A stretch of DNA of 64,000 bases from Ophiura sarsii. Lineage: Eukaryota; Echinodermata; Ophiuroidea; Amphilepidida; Ophiuridae. The stretch spans positions 58,435,817 through 58,499,816 of the forward strand of contig CM069459.1 of the NCBI GenBank assembly GCA_035610835.1, written 5' to 3'. How positions within the stretch are numbered: the stretch's first letter is position 1; the number at the start of each line of letters is the position of its first letter. The notes below the pieces were generated by a model. It was not told the DNA's origin, searched no databases, and saw nothing but the letters and a program-made list of their open reading frames with translations. A program made the translations under genes and the position numbers. Below are positions 11,945 through 23,659 of the stretch, piece after piece.

Positions 11945-13321
11945 TTTCAAATTTTTTCAAAAAAATCCAATTGTTGCTCGTATGGGCGCATAGAGCAGCT
12001 AGCAAGGTAGCATTACTCAGGAAAAGTCAAAAATCAACACAGATGTGTTTTTACATCACTTTCAAAAAAATTCAAAAAATCCAATTGTTGCTCGTATCGG
12101 CGCATAGAGCAGCTAGCAAGGTAGCATTACTCAGGAAAAGTCAAAAATCAACACAGATGTGTTTTTACATCACTTTTAAAAAATTTCAAACAAATCAAAT
12201 CGTTGCTCGTACCTGCGCATAGAGCAGCTAGCAAGATAGCATTACTCAGGAAAAGTCAAAAATCAACACAGATGTGTTTTTACATCACTTTCAAATTTTT
12301 TCAAAAAAATCCAATTGTTGCTCGTATGGGCGCATAGAGCAGCTAGCAAGGTAGCATTACTCAGGAAAAGTCAAAAATCAACACAGATGTGTTTTTACAT
12401 CACTTTCAAAAAAATCCAAAAAATCCAATTGTTGCTCGTATCGGCGCATAGAGCAGCTAGCAAGGTAGCATTACTCAGGAAAAGTCAAAAATCAACACAG
12501 ATGTGTTTTTACATCACTTTTAAATTTTTTCAAAAATATTAAATCGTTGCTCGTATCTGCGCATAGAGCAGCTAGCAAGATAGCATTACTCAGGAAAAGT
12601 CAAAAATCAACACAGATGTGTTTTTACATCACTTTTAAATTTTTTCAAAAAAATCAAATCGTTGCTCGTATCTGCGCATAGAGCAGCTAGCAAGATAGCA
12701 TTACTCAGGAAAAGTCAAAAATCAACACAGATGTGTTTTTACATCACTTTTAAATTTTTTCAAAAAAATCCAATTGTTGCTCGTATGGGCGCATAGAGCA
12801 GCTAGCAAGGTAGCATTACTCAGGAAAAGTCAAAAATCAACACAGATGTGTTTTTACATCACTTTCAAATTTTTTATCGAAATCTAATTTTTGCTCGTAT
12901 CGGGCGCATAGAGCAGCTAGCAAGGTAGCATTACTCAGGAAAAGTCGGAAATCAACACGGATGTGTTTTTACATCACTTTCAAATTTTTTCAAAAAAATC
13001 CAATTGTTGCTCGTATGGGCGCATAGAGCAGCTAGCAAGGTAGCATTACTCAGGAAAAGTCAAAAATCAACACAGATGTGTTTTTACATCACTTTCAAAA
13101 AAATTCAAAAAATCCAATTGTTGCTCGTATCGGCGCATAGAGCAGCTAGCAAGGTAGCATTACTCAGGAAAAGTCAAAAATCAACACAGATGTGTTTTTA
13201 CATCACTTTTAAATTTTTTCAAAAAAATCAAATCGTTGCTCGTATGGGCGCATAGAGCAGCTAGCAAGGTAGCATTACTCAGGAAAAGTCAAAAATCAAC
13301 ACAGATGTGTTTTTACATCAC
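11945..13321. repeat. 37-monomer repeat, partial copy 3 (12 monomers)
   Basis: It matches positions 1-12 (G Y D G Y C C H Z G Y K) at a 4249-bp offset, including TACCTGCGC at 12210 and the AAATATTAAATCG tag near 12535. The expected D is then replaced by the P monomer at 13322. Length 1377 bp = 12 x 115 minus three Y units. Confidence 0.9.
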
Positions 13322-13436
13322 TTTTAAATTTTTTCAAAAAAATCCAATTGTTGCTCGTATCGGCGCATAGAGCAGCCAGCAAGGTAGCATTACTCAGGAA
13401 AAGTCAAAAATCAACACAGATGTGTTTTTACATCAC
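13322..13436. repeat. Hybrid monomer type P with GCCAGC change, junction of two higher-order repeats
   Basis: It has a TTTTAAATTTTTTC linker, CCAATTG and TATCGGCGC, and the core AGCAGCCAGC instead of AGCAGCTAGC. The change removes the AGCT and GCTAGC sites that nearly every other monomer has. The same tag recurs near 14637, 16362, 18312, 20265, 21991, 27640, 29478, 32462, 33501, 34764, 37866, 43060, 44781, 45587, 47195, 51817 and 56507. Here it separates the 37-monomer repeat on the left from the 49-monomer repeat on the right. Confidence 0.8.
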
Positions 13437-16400
13437 TTTCAAATTTTTTCAAAAAAATCCAATTGTTGCTCGTATGGGCGCATAGAGCAGCTAGCAAGGT
13501 AGCATTACTCAGGAAAAGTCAAAAATCAACACATATGTGTTTTTACATCACTTTTAAAAAATTTCAAACAAATCAAATCGTTGCTCGTATCTGCGCATAG
13601 AGCAGCTAGCAAGGTAGCATTACTCAGGAAAAGTCAAAAATCAACACAGATGTGTTTTTACATCACTTTTAAAAAATTTCAAACAAATCAAATCGTTGCT
13701 CGTATCTGCGCATAGTGCAGCTAGCAAGATAGCATTACTCAGGAAAAGTCAAAAATCAACACAGATGTGTTTTTACATCACTTTCAAATTTTTTCAAAAA
13801 AATCCAATTGTTGCTCGTATGGGCGCATAGAGCAGCTAGCAAGGTAGCATTACTCAGGAAAAGTCAAAAATCAACACAGATATGTTTTTACATCACTTTC
13901 AAATTTTTTCAAAAAAATCCAATTGTTGCTCTTATCGGCGCATAGAGCAGCTAGCAAGGTAGCATTACTCAGGAAAAGTCAAAAATCAACACAGATGTGT
14001 TTTTACATCACTTTTAAAAAATTTCAAACAAATCAAATCGTTGCTCGTATCTGCGCATAGAGCAGCTAGCAAGATAGCATTACTCAGGAAAAGTCAAAAA
14101 TCAACACAGATGTGTTTTTACATCACTTTCAAATTTTTTCAAAAAAATCCAATTGTTGCTCGTATGGGCGCATAGAGCAGCTAGCAAGGTAGCATTACTC
14201 ATGAAAAGTCAAAAATCAACACAGATGTGTTTTTACATCACTTTCAAAAAAATTCAAAAAATCCAATTGTTGCTCGTATCGGCGCATAGAGCAGCTAGCA
14301 AGGTAGCATTACTCAGGAAAAGTCAAAAATCAACACAGATGTGTTTTTACATCACTTTTAAATTTTTTCAAAAAAATCAAATCGTTGCTCGTATCTGCGC
14401 ATAGAGCAGCTAGCAAGATAGCATTACTCAGGAAAAGTCAAAAATCAACACAGATGTGTTTTTACATCACTTTTAAATTTTTTCAAAAAAATCAAATCGT
14501 TGCTCGTATCTGCGCATAGAGCAGCTAGCAAGATAGCATTACTCAGGAAAAGTCAAAAATCAACACAGATGTGTTTTTACATCACTTTTAAATTTTTTCA
14601 AAAAAATCCAATTGTTGCTCGTATCGGCGCATAGAGCAGCCAGCAAGGTAGCATTACTCAGGAAAAGTCAAAAATCAACACAGATGTGTTTTTACATCAC
14701 TTTTAAATTTTTTCAAAAAAATCAAATCGTTGCTCGTATGGGCGCATAGAGCAGCTAGCAAGGTAGCATTACTCAGGAAAAGTCAAAAATCAACACAGAT
14801 GTGTTTTTACATCACTTTTAAAAAATTTCAAACAAATCAAATCGTTGCTCGTATCTGCGCATAGAGCAGCTAGCAAGATAGCATTACTCAGGAAAAGTCA
14901 AAAATCAACACAGATGTGTTTTTACATCACTTTCAAATTTTTTCAAAAAAATCCAATTGTTGCTCGTATGGGCGCATAGAGCAGCTAGCAAGGTAGCATT
15001 ACTCAGGAAAAGTCAAAAATCAACACAGATGTGTTTTTACATCACTTTTAAAAAATTTCAAACAAATCAAATCGTTGCTCGTATCTGCGCATAGAGCAGC
15101 TAGCAAGATAGCATTACTCAGGAAAAGTCAAAAATCAACACAGATGTGTTTTTACATCACTTTCAAATTTTTTCAAAAAAATCCAATTGTTGCTCGTATG
15201 GGCGCATAGAGCAGCTAGCAAGGTAGCATTACTCAGGAAAAGTCAAAAATCAACACAGATGTGTTTTTACATCACTTTTAAAAAATTTCAAACAAATCAA
15301 ATCGTTGCTCGTATCTGCGCATAGAGCAGCTAGCAAGATAGCATTACTCAGGAAAAGTCAAAAATCAACACAGATGTGTTTTTACATCACTTTCAAATTT
15401 TTTCAAAAAATCCAATTGTTGCTCGTATGGGCGCATAGAGCAGCTAGCAAGGTAGCATTACTCAGGAAAAGTCAAAAAGCAACACAGATGTGTTTTTACA
15501 TCACTTTCAAAAAAATTCAAAAAATCCAATTGTTGCTCGTATCTGCGCATAGAGCAGCTAGCAAGATAGCATTACTCAGGAAAAGTCAAAAATCAACACA
15601 GATGTGTTTTTACATCACTTTCAAATTTTTTCAAAAAAATCCAATTGTTGCTCGTATGGGCGCATAGAGCAGCTAGCAAGGTAGCATTACTCAGGAAAAG
15701 TCAAAAATCAACACAGATGTGTTTTTACATCACTTTTAAAAAATTTCAAACAAATCAAATCGTTGCTCGTATCTGCGCATAGAGCAGCTAGCAAGATAGC
15801 ATTACTCAGGAAAAGTCAAAAATCAACACAGATGTGTTTTTACATCACTTTCAAATTTTTTCAAAAAAATCCAATTGTTGCTCGTATGGGCGCATAGAGC
15901 AGCTAGCAAGGTAGCATTACTCAGGAAAAGTCAAAAAGCAACACAGATGTGTTTTTACATCACTTTCAAAAAAATTCAAAAAATCCAATTGTTGCTCGTA
16001 TCGGCGCATAGAGCAGCTAGCAAGGTAGCATTACTCAGGAAAAGTCAAAAATCAACACAGATGTGTTTTTACATCACTTTTAAATTTTTTCAAAAAAATC
16101 AAATCGTTGCTCGTATCTGCGCATAGAGCAGCTAGCAAGATAGCATTACTCAGGAAAAGTCAAAAATCAACACAGATGTGTTTTTACATCACTTTTAAAT
16201 TTTTTCAAAAAAATCAAATCGTTGCTCGTATCTGCGCATAGAGCAGCTAGCAAGATAGCATTACTCAGGAAAAGTCAAAAATCAACACAGATGTGTTTTT
16301 ACATCACTTTTAAATTTTTTCAAAAAAATCCAATTGTTGCTCGTATCGGCGCATAGAGCAGCCAGCAAGGTAGCATTACTCAGGAAAAGTCAAAAATCAA

Positions 16401-19064
16401 CACAGATGTGTTTTTACATCACTTTCAAATTTTTTCACAAAAATCCAATTGTTGCTCGTATGGGCGCATAGAGCAGCTAGCAAGGTAGCATTACTCAGGA
16501 AAAGTCAAAAATCAACACATATGTGTTTTTACATCACTTTTAAAAAATTTCAAACAAATCAAATCGTTGCTCGTATCTGCGCATAGAGCAGCTAGCAAGG
16601 TAGCATTACTCAGGAAAAGTCAAAAATCAACACAGATGTGTTTTTACATCACTTTTAAAAAATTTCAAACAAATCAAATCGTTGCTCGTATCTGCGCATA
16701 GAGCAGCTAGCAAGATAGCATTACTCAGGAAAAGTCAAAAATCAACACAGATGTGTTTTTACATCACTTTCAAATTTTTTCAAAAAAATCCAATTGTTGC
16801 TCGTATGGGCGCATAGAGCAGCTAGCAAGGTAGCATTACTCAGGAAAAGTCAAAAATCAACACAGATATGTTTTTACATCACTTTCAAATTTTTTCAAAA
16901 AAATCCAATTGTTGCTCTTATCGGCGCATAGAGCAGCTAGCAAGGTAGCATTACTCAGGAAAAGTCAAAAATCAACACAGATGTGTTTTTACATCACTTT
17001 TAAAAAATTTCAAACAAATCAAATCGTTGCTCGTATCTGCGCATAGAGCAGCTAGCAAGATAGCATTACTCAGGAAAAGTCAAAAATCAACACAGATGTG
17101 TTTTTACATCACTTTCAAATTTTTTCAAAAAAATCCAATTGTTGCTCGTATGGGCGCATAGAGCAGCTAGCAAGGTAGCATTACTCAGGAAAAGTCAAAA
17201 ATCAACACAGATGTGTTTTTACATCACTTTCAAAAAAATTCAAAAAATCCAATTGTTGCTCGTATCGGCGCATAGAGCAGCTAGCAAGGTAGCATTACTC
17301 AGGAAAAGTCAAAAATCAACACAGATGTGTTTTTACATCACTTTTAAATTTTTTCAAAAAAATCAAATCGTTGCTCGTATCTGCGCATAGAGCAGCTAGC
17401 AAGATAGCATTACTCAGGAAAAGTCAAAAATCAACACAGATGTGTTTTTACATCACTTTTAAATTTTTTCAAAAAAATCAAATCGTTGCTCGTATCTGCG
17501 CATAGAGCAGCTAGCAAGATAGCATTACTCAGGAAAAGTCAAAAATCAACACAGATGTGTTTTTACATCACTTTTAAATTTTTTCAAAAAAATCCAATTG
17601 TTGCTCGTATGGGCGCATAGAGCAGCTAGCAAGGTAGCATTACTCAGGAAAAGTCAAAAATCAACACAGATGTGTTTTTACATCACTTTCAAATTTTTTA
17701 TCGAAATCTAATTTTTGCTCGTATCGGGCGCATAGAGCAGCTAGCAAGGTAGCATTACTCAGGAAAAGTCGGAAATCAACACGGATGTGTTTTTACATCA
17801 CTTTCAAATTTTTTCAAAAAAATCCAATTGTTGCTCGTATGGGCGCATAGAGCAGCTAGCAAGGTAGCATTACTCAGGAAAAGTCAAAAATCAACACAGA
17901 TGTGTTTTTACATCACTTTCAAAAAAATTCAAAAAATCCAATTGTTGCTCGTATCGGCGCATAGAGCAGCTAGCAAGGTAGCATTACTCAGGAAAAGTCA
18001 AAAATCAACACAGATGTGTTTTTACATCACTTTTAAATTTTTTCAAAAAAATCAAATCGTTGCTCGTATCTGCGCATAGAGCAGCTAGCAAGATAGCATT
18101 ACTCAGGAAAAGTCAAAAATCAACACAGATGTGTTTTTACATCACTTTTAAATTTTTTCAAAAAAATCAAATCGTTGCTCGTATCTGCGCATAGAGCAGC
18201 TAGCAAGATAGCATTACTCAGGAAAAGTCAAAAATCAACACAGATGTGTTTTTACATCACTTTTAAATTTTTTCAAAAAAATCCAATTGTTGCTCGTATC
18301 GGCGCATAGAGCAGCCAGCAAGGTAGCATTACTCAGGAAAAGTCAAAAATCAACACAGATGTGTTTTTACATCACTTTTAAATTTTTTCAAAAAAATCAA
18401 ATCGTTGCTCGTATGGGCGCATAGAGCAGCTAGCAAGGTAGCATTACTCAGGAAAAGTCAAAAATCAACACAGATGTGTTTTTACATCACTTTTAAAAAA
18501 TTTCAAACAAATCAAATCGTTGCTCGTATCTGCGCATAGAGCAGCTAGCAAGATAGCATTACTCAGGAAAAGTCAAAAATCAACACAGATGTGTTTTTAC
18601 ATCACTTTCAAATTTTTTCAAAAAAATCCAATTGTTGCTCGTATGGGCGCATAGAGCAGCTAGCAAGGTAGCATTACTCAGGAAAAGTCAAAAATCAACA
18701 CAGATGTGTTTTTACATCACTTTTAAAAAATTTCAAACAAATCAAATCGTTGCTCGTATCTGCGCATAGAGCAGCTAGCAAGATAGCATTACTCAGGAAA
18801 AGTCAAAAATCAACACAGATGTGTTTTTACATCACTTTCAAATTTTTTCAAAAAAATCCAATTGTTGCTCGTATGGGCGCATAGAGCAGCTAGCAAGGTA
18901 GCATTACTCAGGAAAAGTCAAAAAGCAACACAGATGTGTTTTTACATCACTTTCAAAAAAATTCAAAAAATCCAATTGTTGCTCGTATCGGCGCATAGAG
19001 CAGCTAGCAAGGTAGCATTACTCAGGAAAAGTCAAAAATCAACACAGATGTGTTTTTACATCAC
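13437..19064. repeat. 49-monomer higher-order repeat, unit A (5628 bp)
   Basis: It starts with a CATATG-tagged G (site at 13532) and runs for 49 monomers before the same series restarts at 19065. Six 114-bp units and a one-A deletion near 15410 account for 49 x 115 - 7 = 5628 bp. It contains the seven-monomer CATATG cassette twice (13437 and about 16425), four P monomers (GCCAGC), one Z pair context at 17.6-17.8 kb and several G-D alternations. It shares blocks with the 37-monomer repeat but in a different order, so the two are mosaics of common modules. Confidence 0.88.
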
Positions 19065-22000
19065 TTTCAAATTTTTTCAAAAAAATCCAATTGTTGCTCG
19101 TATGGGCGCATAGAGCAGCTAGCAAGGTAGCATTACTCAGGAAAAGTCAAAAATCAACACATATGTGTTTTTACATCACTTTTAAAAAATTTCAAACAAA
19201 TCAAATCGTTGCTCGTATCTGCGCATAGAGCAGCTAGCAAGGTAGCATTACTCAGGAAAAGTCAAAAATCAACACAGATGTGTTTTTACATCACTTTTAA
19301 AAAATTTCAAACAAATCAAATCGTTGCTCGTATCTGCGCATAGAGCAGCTAGCAAGATAGCATTACTCAGGAAAAGTCAAAAATCAACACAGATGTGTTT
19401 TTACATCACTTTCAAATTTTTTCAAAAAAATCCAATTGTTGCTCGTATGGGCGCATAGAGCAGCTAGCAAGGTAGCATTACTCAGGAAAAGTCAAAAATC
19501 AACACAGATATGTTTTTACATCACTTTCAAATTTTTTCAAAAAAATCCAATTGTTGCTCTTATCGGCGCATAGAGCAGCTAGCAAGGTAGCATTACTCAG
19601 GAAAAGTCAAAAATCAACACAGATGTGTTTTTACATCACTTTTAAAAAATTTCAAACAAATCAAATCGTTGCTCGTATCTGCGCATAGAGCAGCTAGCAA
19701 GATAGCATTACTCAGGAAAAGTCAAAAATCAACACAGATGTGTTTTTACATCACTTTCAAATTTTTTCAAAAAAATCCAATTGTTGCTCGTATGGGCGCA
19801 TAGAGCAGCTAGCAAGGTAGCATTACTCATGAAAAGTCAAAAATCAACACAGATGTGTTTTTACATCACTTTCAAAAAAATTCAAAAAATCCAATTGTTG
19901 CTCGTATCGGCGCATAGAGCAGCTAGCAAGGTAGCATTACTCAGGAAAAGTCAAAAATCAACACAGATGTGTTTTTACATCACTTTTAAATTTTTTCAAA
20001 AAAATCAAATCGTTGCTCGTATCTGCGCATAGAGCAGCTAGCAAGATAGCATTACTCAGGAAAAGTCAAAAATCAACACAGATGTGTTTTTACATCACTT
20101 TTAAATTTTTTCAAAAAAATCAAATCGTTGCTCGTATCTGCGCATAGAGCAGCTAGCAAGATAGCATTACTCAGGAAAAGTCAAAAATCAACACAGATGT
20201 GTTTTTACATCACTTTTAAATTTTTTCAAAAAAATCCAATTGTTGCTCGTATCGGCGCATAGAGCAGCCAGCAAGGTAGCATTACTCAGGAAAAGTCAAA
20301 AATCAACACAGATGTGTTTTTACATCACTTTTAAATTTTTTCAAAAAAATCAAATCGTTGCTCGTATGGGCGCATAGAGCAGCTAGCAAGGTAGCATTAC
20401 TCAGGAAAAGTCAAAAATCAACACAGATGTGTTTTTACATCACTTTTAAAAAATTTCAAACAAATCAAATCGTTGCTCGTATCTGCGCATAGAGCAGCTA
20501 GCAAGATAGCATTACTCAGGAAAAGTCAAAAATCAACACAGATGTGTTTTTACATCACTTTCAAATTTTTTCAAAAAAATCCAATTGTTGCTCGTATGGG
20601 CGCATAGAGCAGCTAGCAAGGTAGCATTACTCAGGAAAAGTCAAAAATCAACACAGATGTGTTTTTACATCACTTTTAAAAAATGTCAAACAAATCAAAT
20701 CGTTGCTCGTATCTGCGCATAGAGCAGCTAGCAAGATAGCATTACTCAGGAAAAGTCAAAAATCAACACAGATGTGTTTTTACATCACTTTCAAATTTTT
20801 TCAAAAAAATCCAATTGTTGCTCGTATGGGCGCATAGAGCAGCTAGCAAGGTAGCATTACTCAGGAAAAGTCAAAAATCAACACAGATGTGTTTTTACAT
20901 CACTTTTAAAAAATTTCAAACAAATCAAATCGTTGCTCGTATCTGCGCATAGAGCAGCTAGCAAGATAGCATTACTCAGGAAAAGTCAAAAATCAACACA
21001 GATGTGTTTTTACATCACTTTCAAATTTTTTCAAAAAAATCCAATTGTTGCTCGTATGGGCGCATAGAGCAGCTAGCAAGGTAGCATTACTCAGGAAAAG
21101 TCAAAAAGCAACACAGATGTGTTTTTACATCACTTTCAAAAAAATTCAAAAAATCCAATTGTTGCTCGTATCTGCGCATAGAGCAGCTAGCAAGATAGCA
21201 TTACTCAGGAAAAGTCAAAAATCAACACAGATGTGTTTTTACATCACTTTCAAATTTTTTCAAAAAAATCCAATTGTTGCTCGTATGGGCGCATAGAGCA
21301 GCTAGCAAGGTAGCATTACTCAGGAAAAGTCAAAAATCAACACAGATGTGTTTTTACATCACTTTTAAAAAATTTCAAACAAATCAAATCGTTGCTCGTA
21401 TCTGCGCATAGAGCAGCTAGCAAGATAGCATTACTCAGGAAAAGTCAAAAATCAACACAGATGTGTTTTTACATCACTTTCAAATTTTTTCAAAAAAATC
21501 CAATTGTTGCTCGTATGGGCGCATAGAGCAGCTAGCAAGGTAGCATTACTCAGGAAAAGTCAAAAAGCAACACAGATGTGTTTTTACATCACTTTCAAAA
21601 AAATTCAAAAAATCCAATTGTTGCTCGTATCGGCGCATAGAGCAGCTAGCAAGGTAGCATTACTCAGGAAAAGTCAAAAATCAACACAGATGTGTTTTTA
21701 CATCACTTTTAAATTTTTTCAAAAAAATCAAATCGTTGCTCGTATCTGCGCATAGAGCAGCTAGCAAGATAGCATTACTCAGGAAAAGTCAAAAATCAAC
21801 ACAGATGTGTTTTTACATCACTTTTAAATTTTTTCAAAAAAATCAAATCGTTGCTCGTATCTGCGCATAGAGCAGCTAGCAAGATAGCATTACTCAGGAA
21901 AAGTCAAAAATCAACACAGATGTGTTTTTACATCACTTTTAAATTTTTTCAAAAAAATCCAATTGTTGCTCGTATCGGCGCATAGAGCAGCCAGCAAGGT

Positions 22001-23659
22001 AGCATTACTCAGGAAAAGTCAAAAATCAACACAGATGTGTTTTTACATCACTTTCAAATTTTTTCAAAAAAATCCAATTGTTGCTCGTATGGGCGCATAG
22101 AGCAGCTAGCAAGGTAGCATTACTCAGGAAAAGTCAAAAATCAACACATATGTGTTTTTACATCACTTTTAAAAAATTTCAAACAAATCAAATCGTTGCT
22201 CGTATCTGCGCATAGAGCAGCTAGCAAGGTAGCATTACTCAGGAAAAGTCAAAAATCAACACAGATGTGTTTTTACATCACTTTTAAAAAATTTCAAACA
22301 AATCAAATCGTTGCTCGTATCTGCGCATAGAGCAGCTAGCAAGATAGCATTACTCAGGAAAAGTCAAAAATCAACACAGATGTGTTTTTACATCACTTTC
22401 AAATTTTTTCAAAAAAATCCAATTGTTGCTCGTATGGGCGCATAGAGCAGCTAGCAAGGTAGCATTACTCAGGAAAAGTCAAAAATCAACACAGATATGT
22501 TTTTACATCACTTTCAAATTTTTTCAAAAAAATCCAATTGTTGCTCTTATCGGCGCATAGAGCAGCTAGCAAGGTAGCATTACTCAGGAAAAGTCAAAAA
22601 TCAACACAGATGTGTTTTTACATCACTTTTAAAAAATTTCAAACAAATCAAATCGTTGCTCGTATCTGCGCATAGAGCAGCTAGCAAGATAGCATTACTC
22701 AGGAAAAGTCAAAAATCAACACAGATGTGTTTTTACATCACTTTCAAATTTTTTCAAAAAAATCCAATTGTTGCTCGTATGGGCGCATAGAGCAGCTAGC
22801 AAGGTAGCATTACTCAGGAAAAGTCAAAAATCAACACAGATGTGTTTTTACATCACTTTCAAAAAAATTCAAAAAATCCAATTGTTGCTCGTATCGGCGC
22901 ATAGAGCAGCTAGCAAGGTAGCATTACTCAGGAAAAGTCAAAAATCAACACAGATGTGTTTTTACATCACTTTTAAATTTTTTCAAAAAAATCAAATCGT
23001 TGCTCGTATCTGCGCATAGAGCAGCTAGCAAGATAGCATTACTCAGGAAAAGTCAAAAATCAACACAGATGTGTTTTTACATCACTTTTAAATTTTTTCA
23101 AAAAAATCAAATCGTTGCTCGTATCTGCGCATAGAGCAGCTAGCAAGATAGCATTACTCAGGAAAAGTCAAAAATCAACACAGATGTGTTTTTACATCAC
23201 TTTTAAATTTTTTCAAAAAAATCCAATTGTTGCTCGTATGGGCGCATAGAGCAGCTAGCAAGGTAGCATTACTCAGGAAAAGTCAAAAATCAACACAGAT
23301 GTGTTTTTACATCACTTTCAAATTTTTTATCGAAATCTAATTTTTGCTCGTATCGGGCGCATAGAGCAGCTAGCAAGGTAGCATTACTCAGGAAAAGTCG
23401 GAAATCAACACGGATGTGTTTTTACATCACTTTCAAATTTTTTCAAAAAAATCCAATTGTTGCTCGTATGGGCGCATAGAGCAGCTAGCAAGGTAGCATT
23501 ACTCAGGAAAAGTCAAAAATCAACACAGATGTGTTTTTACATCACTTTCAAAAAAATTCAAAAAATCCAATTGTTGCTCGTATCGGCGCATAGAGCAGCT
23601 AGCAAGGTAGCATTACTCAGGAAAAGTCAAAAATCAACACAGATGTGTTTTTACATCAC
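19065..23659. repeat. 49-monomer repeat, partial unit B (40 monomers)
   Basis: It follows unit A with an offset of 5628, becoming 5629 after the one-A deletion in unit A at about 15410. CATATG sites at 13532 and 16518 correspond to 19160 and 22147. The match ends at 23659, where unit A continues with C but this copy continues with D. Length 4595 bp = 40 x 115 minus five Y units. A private AAAATGTCAAAC change lies near 20694. Confidence 0.88.

Noticed and set aside
15305..15667. Longest open frame (120 codons)
   Set aside because: It is made by a one-A deletion near 15410 that leaves the monomer at 114 bp and joins two repeat frames. It has the same repeat-derived peptide as the others.
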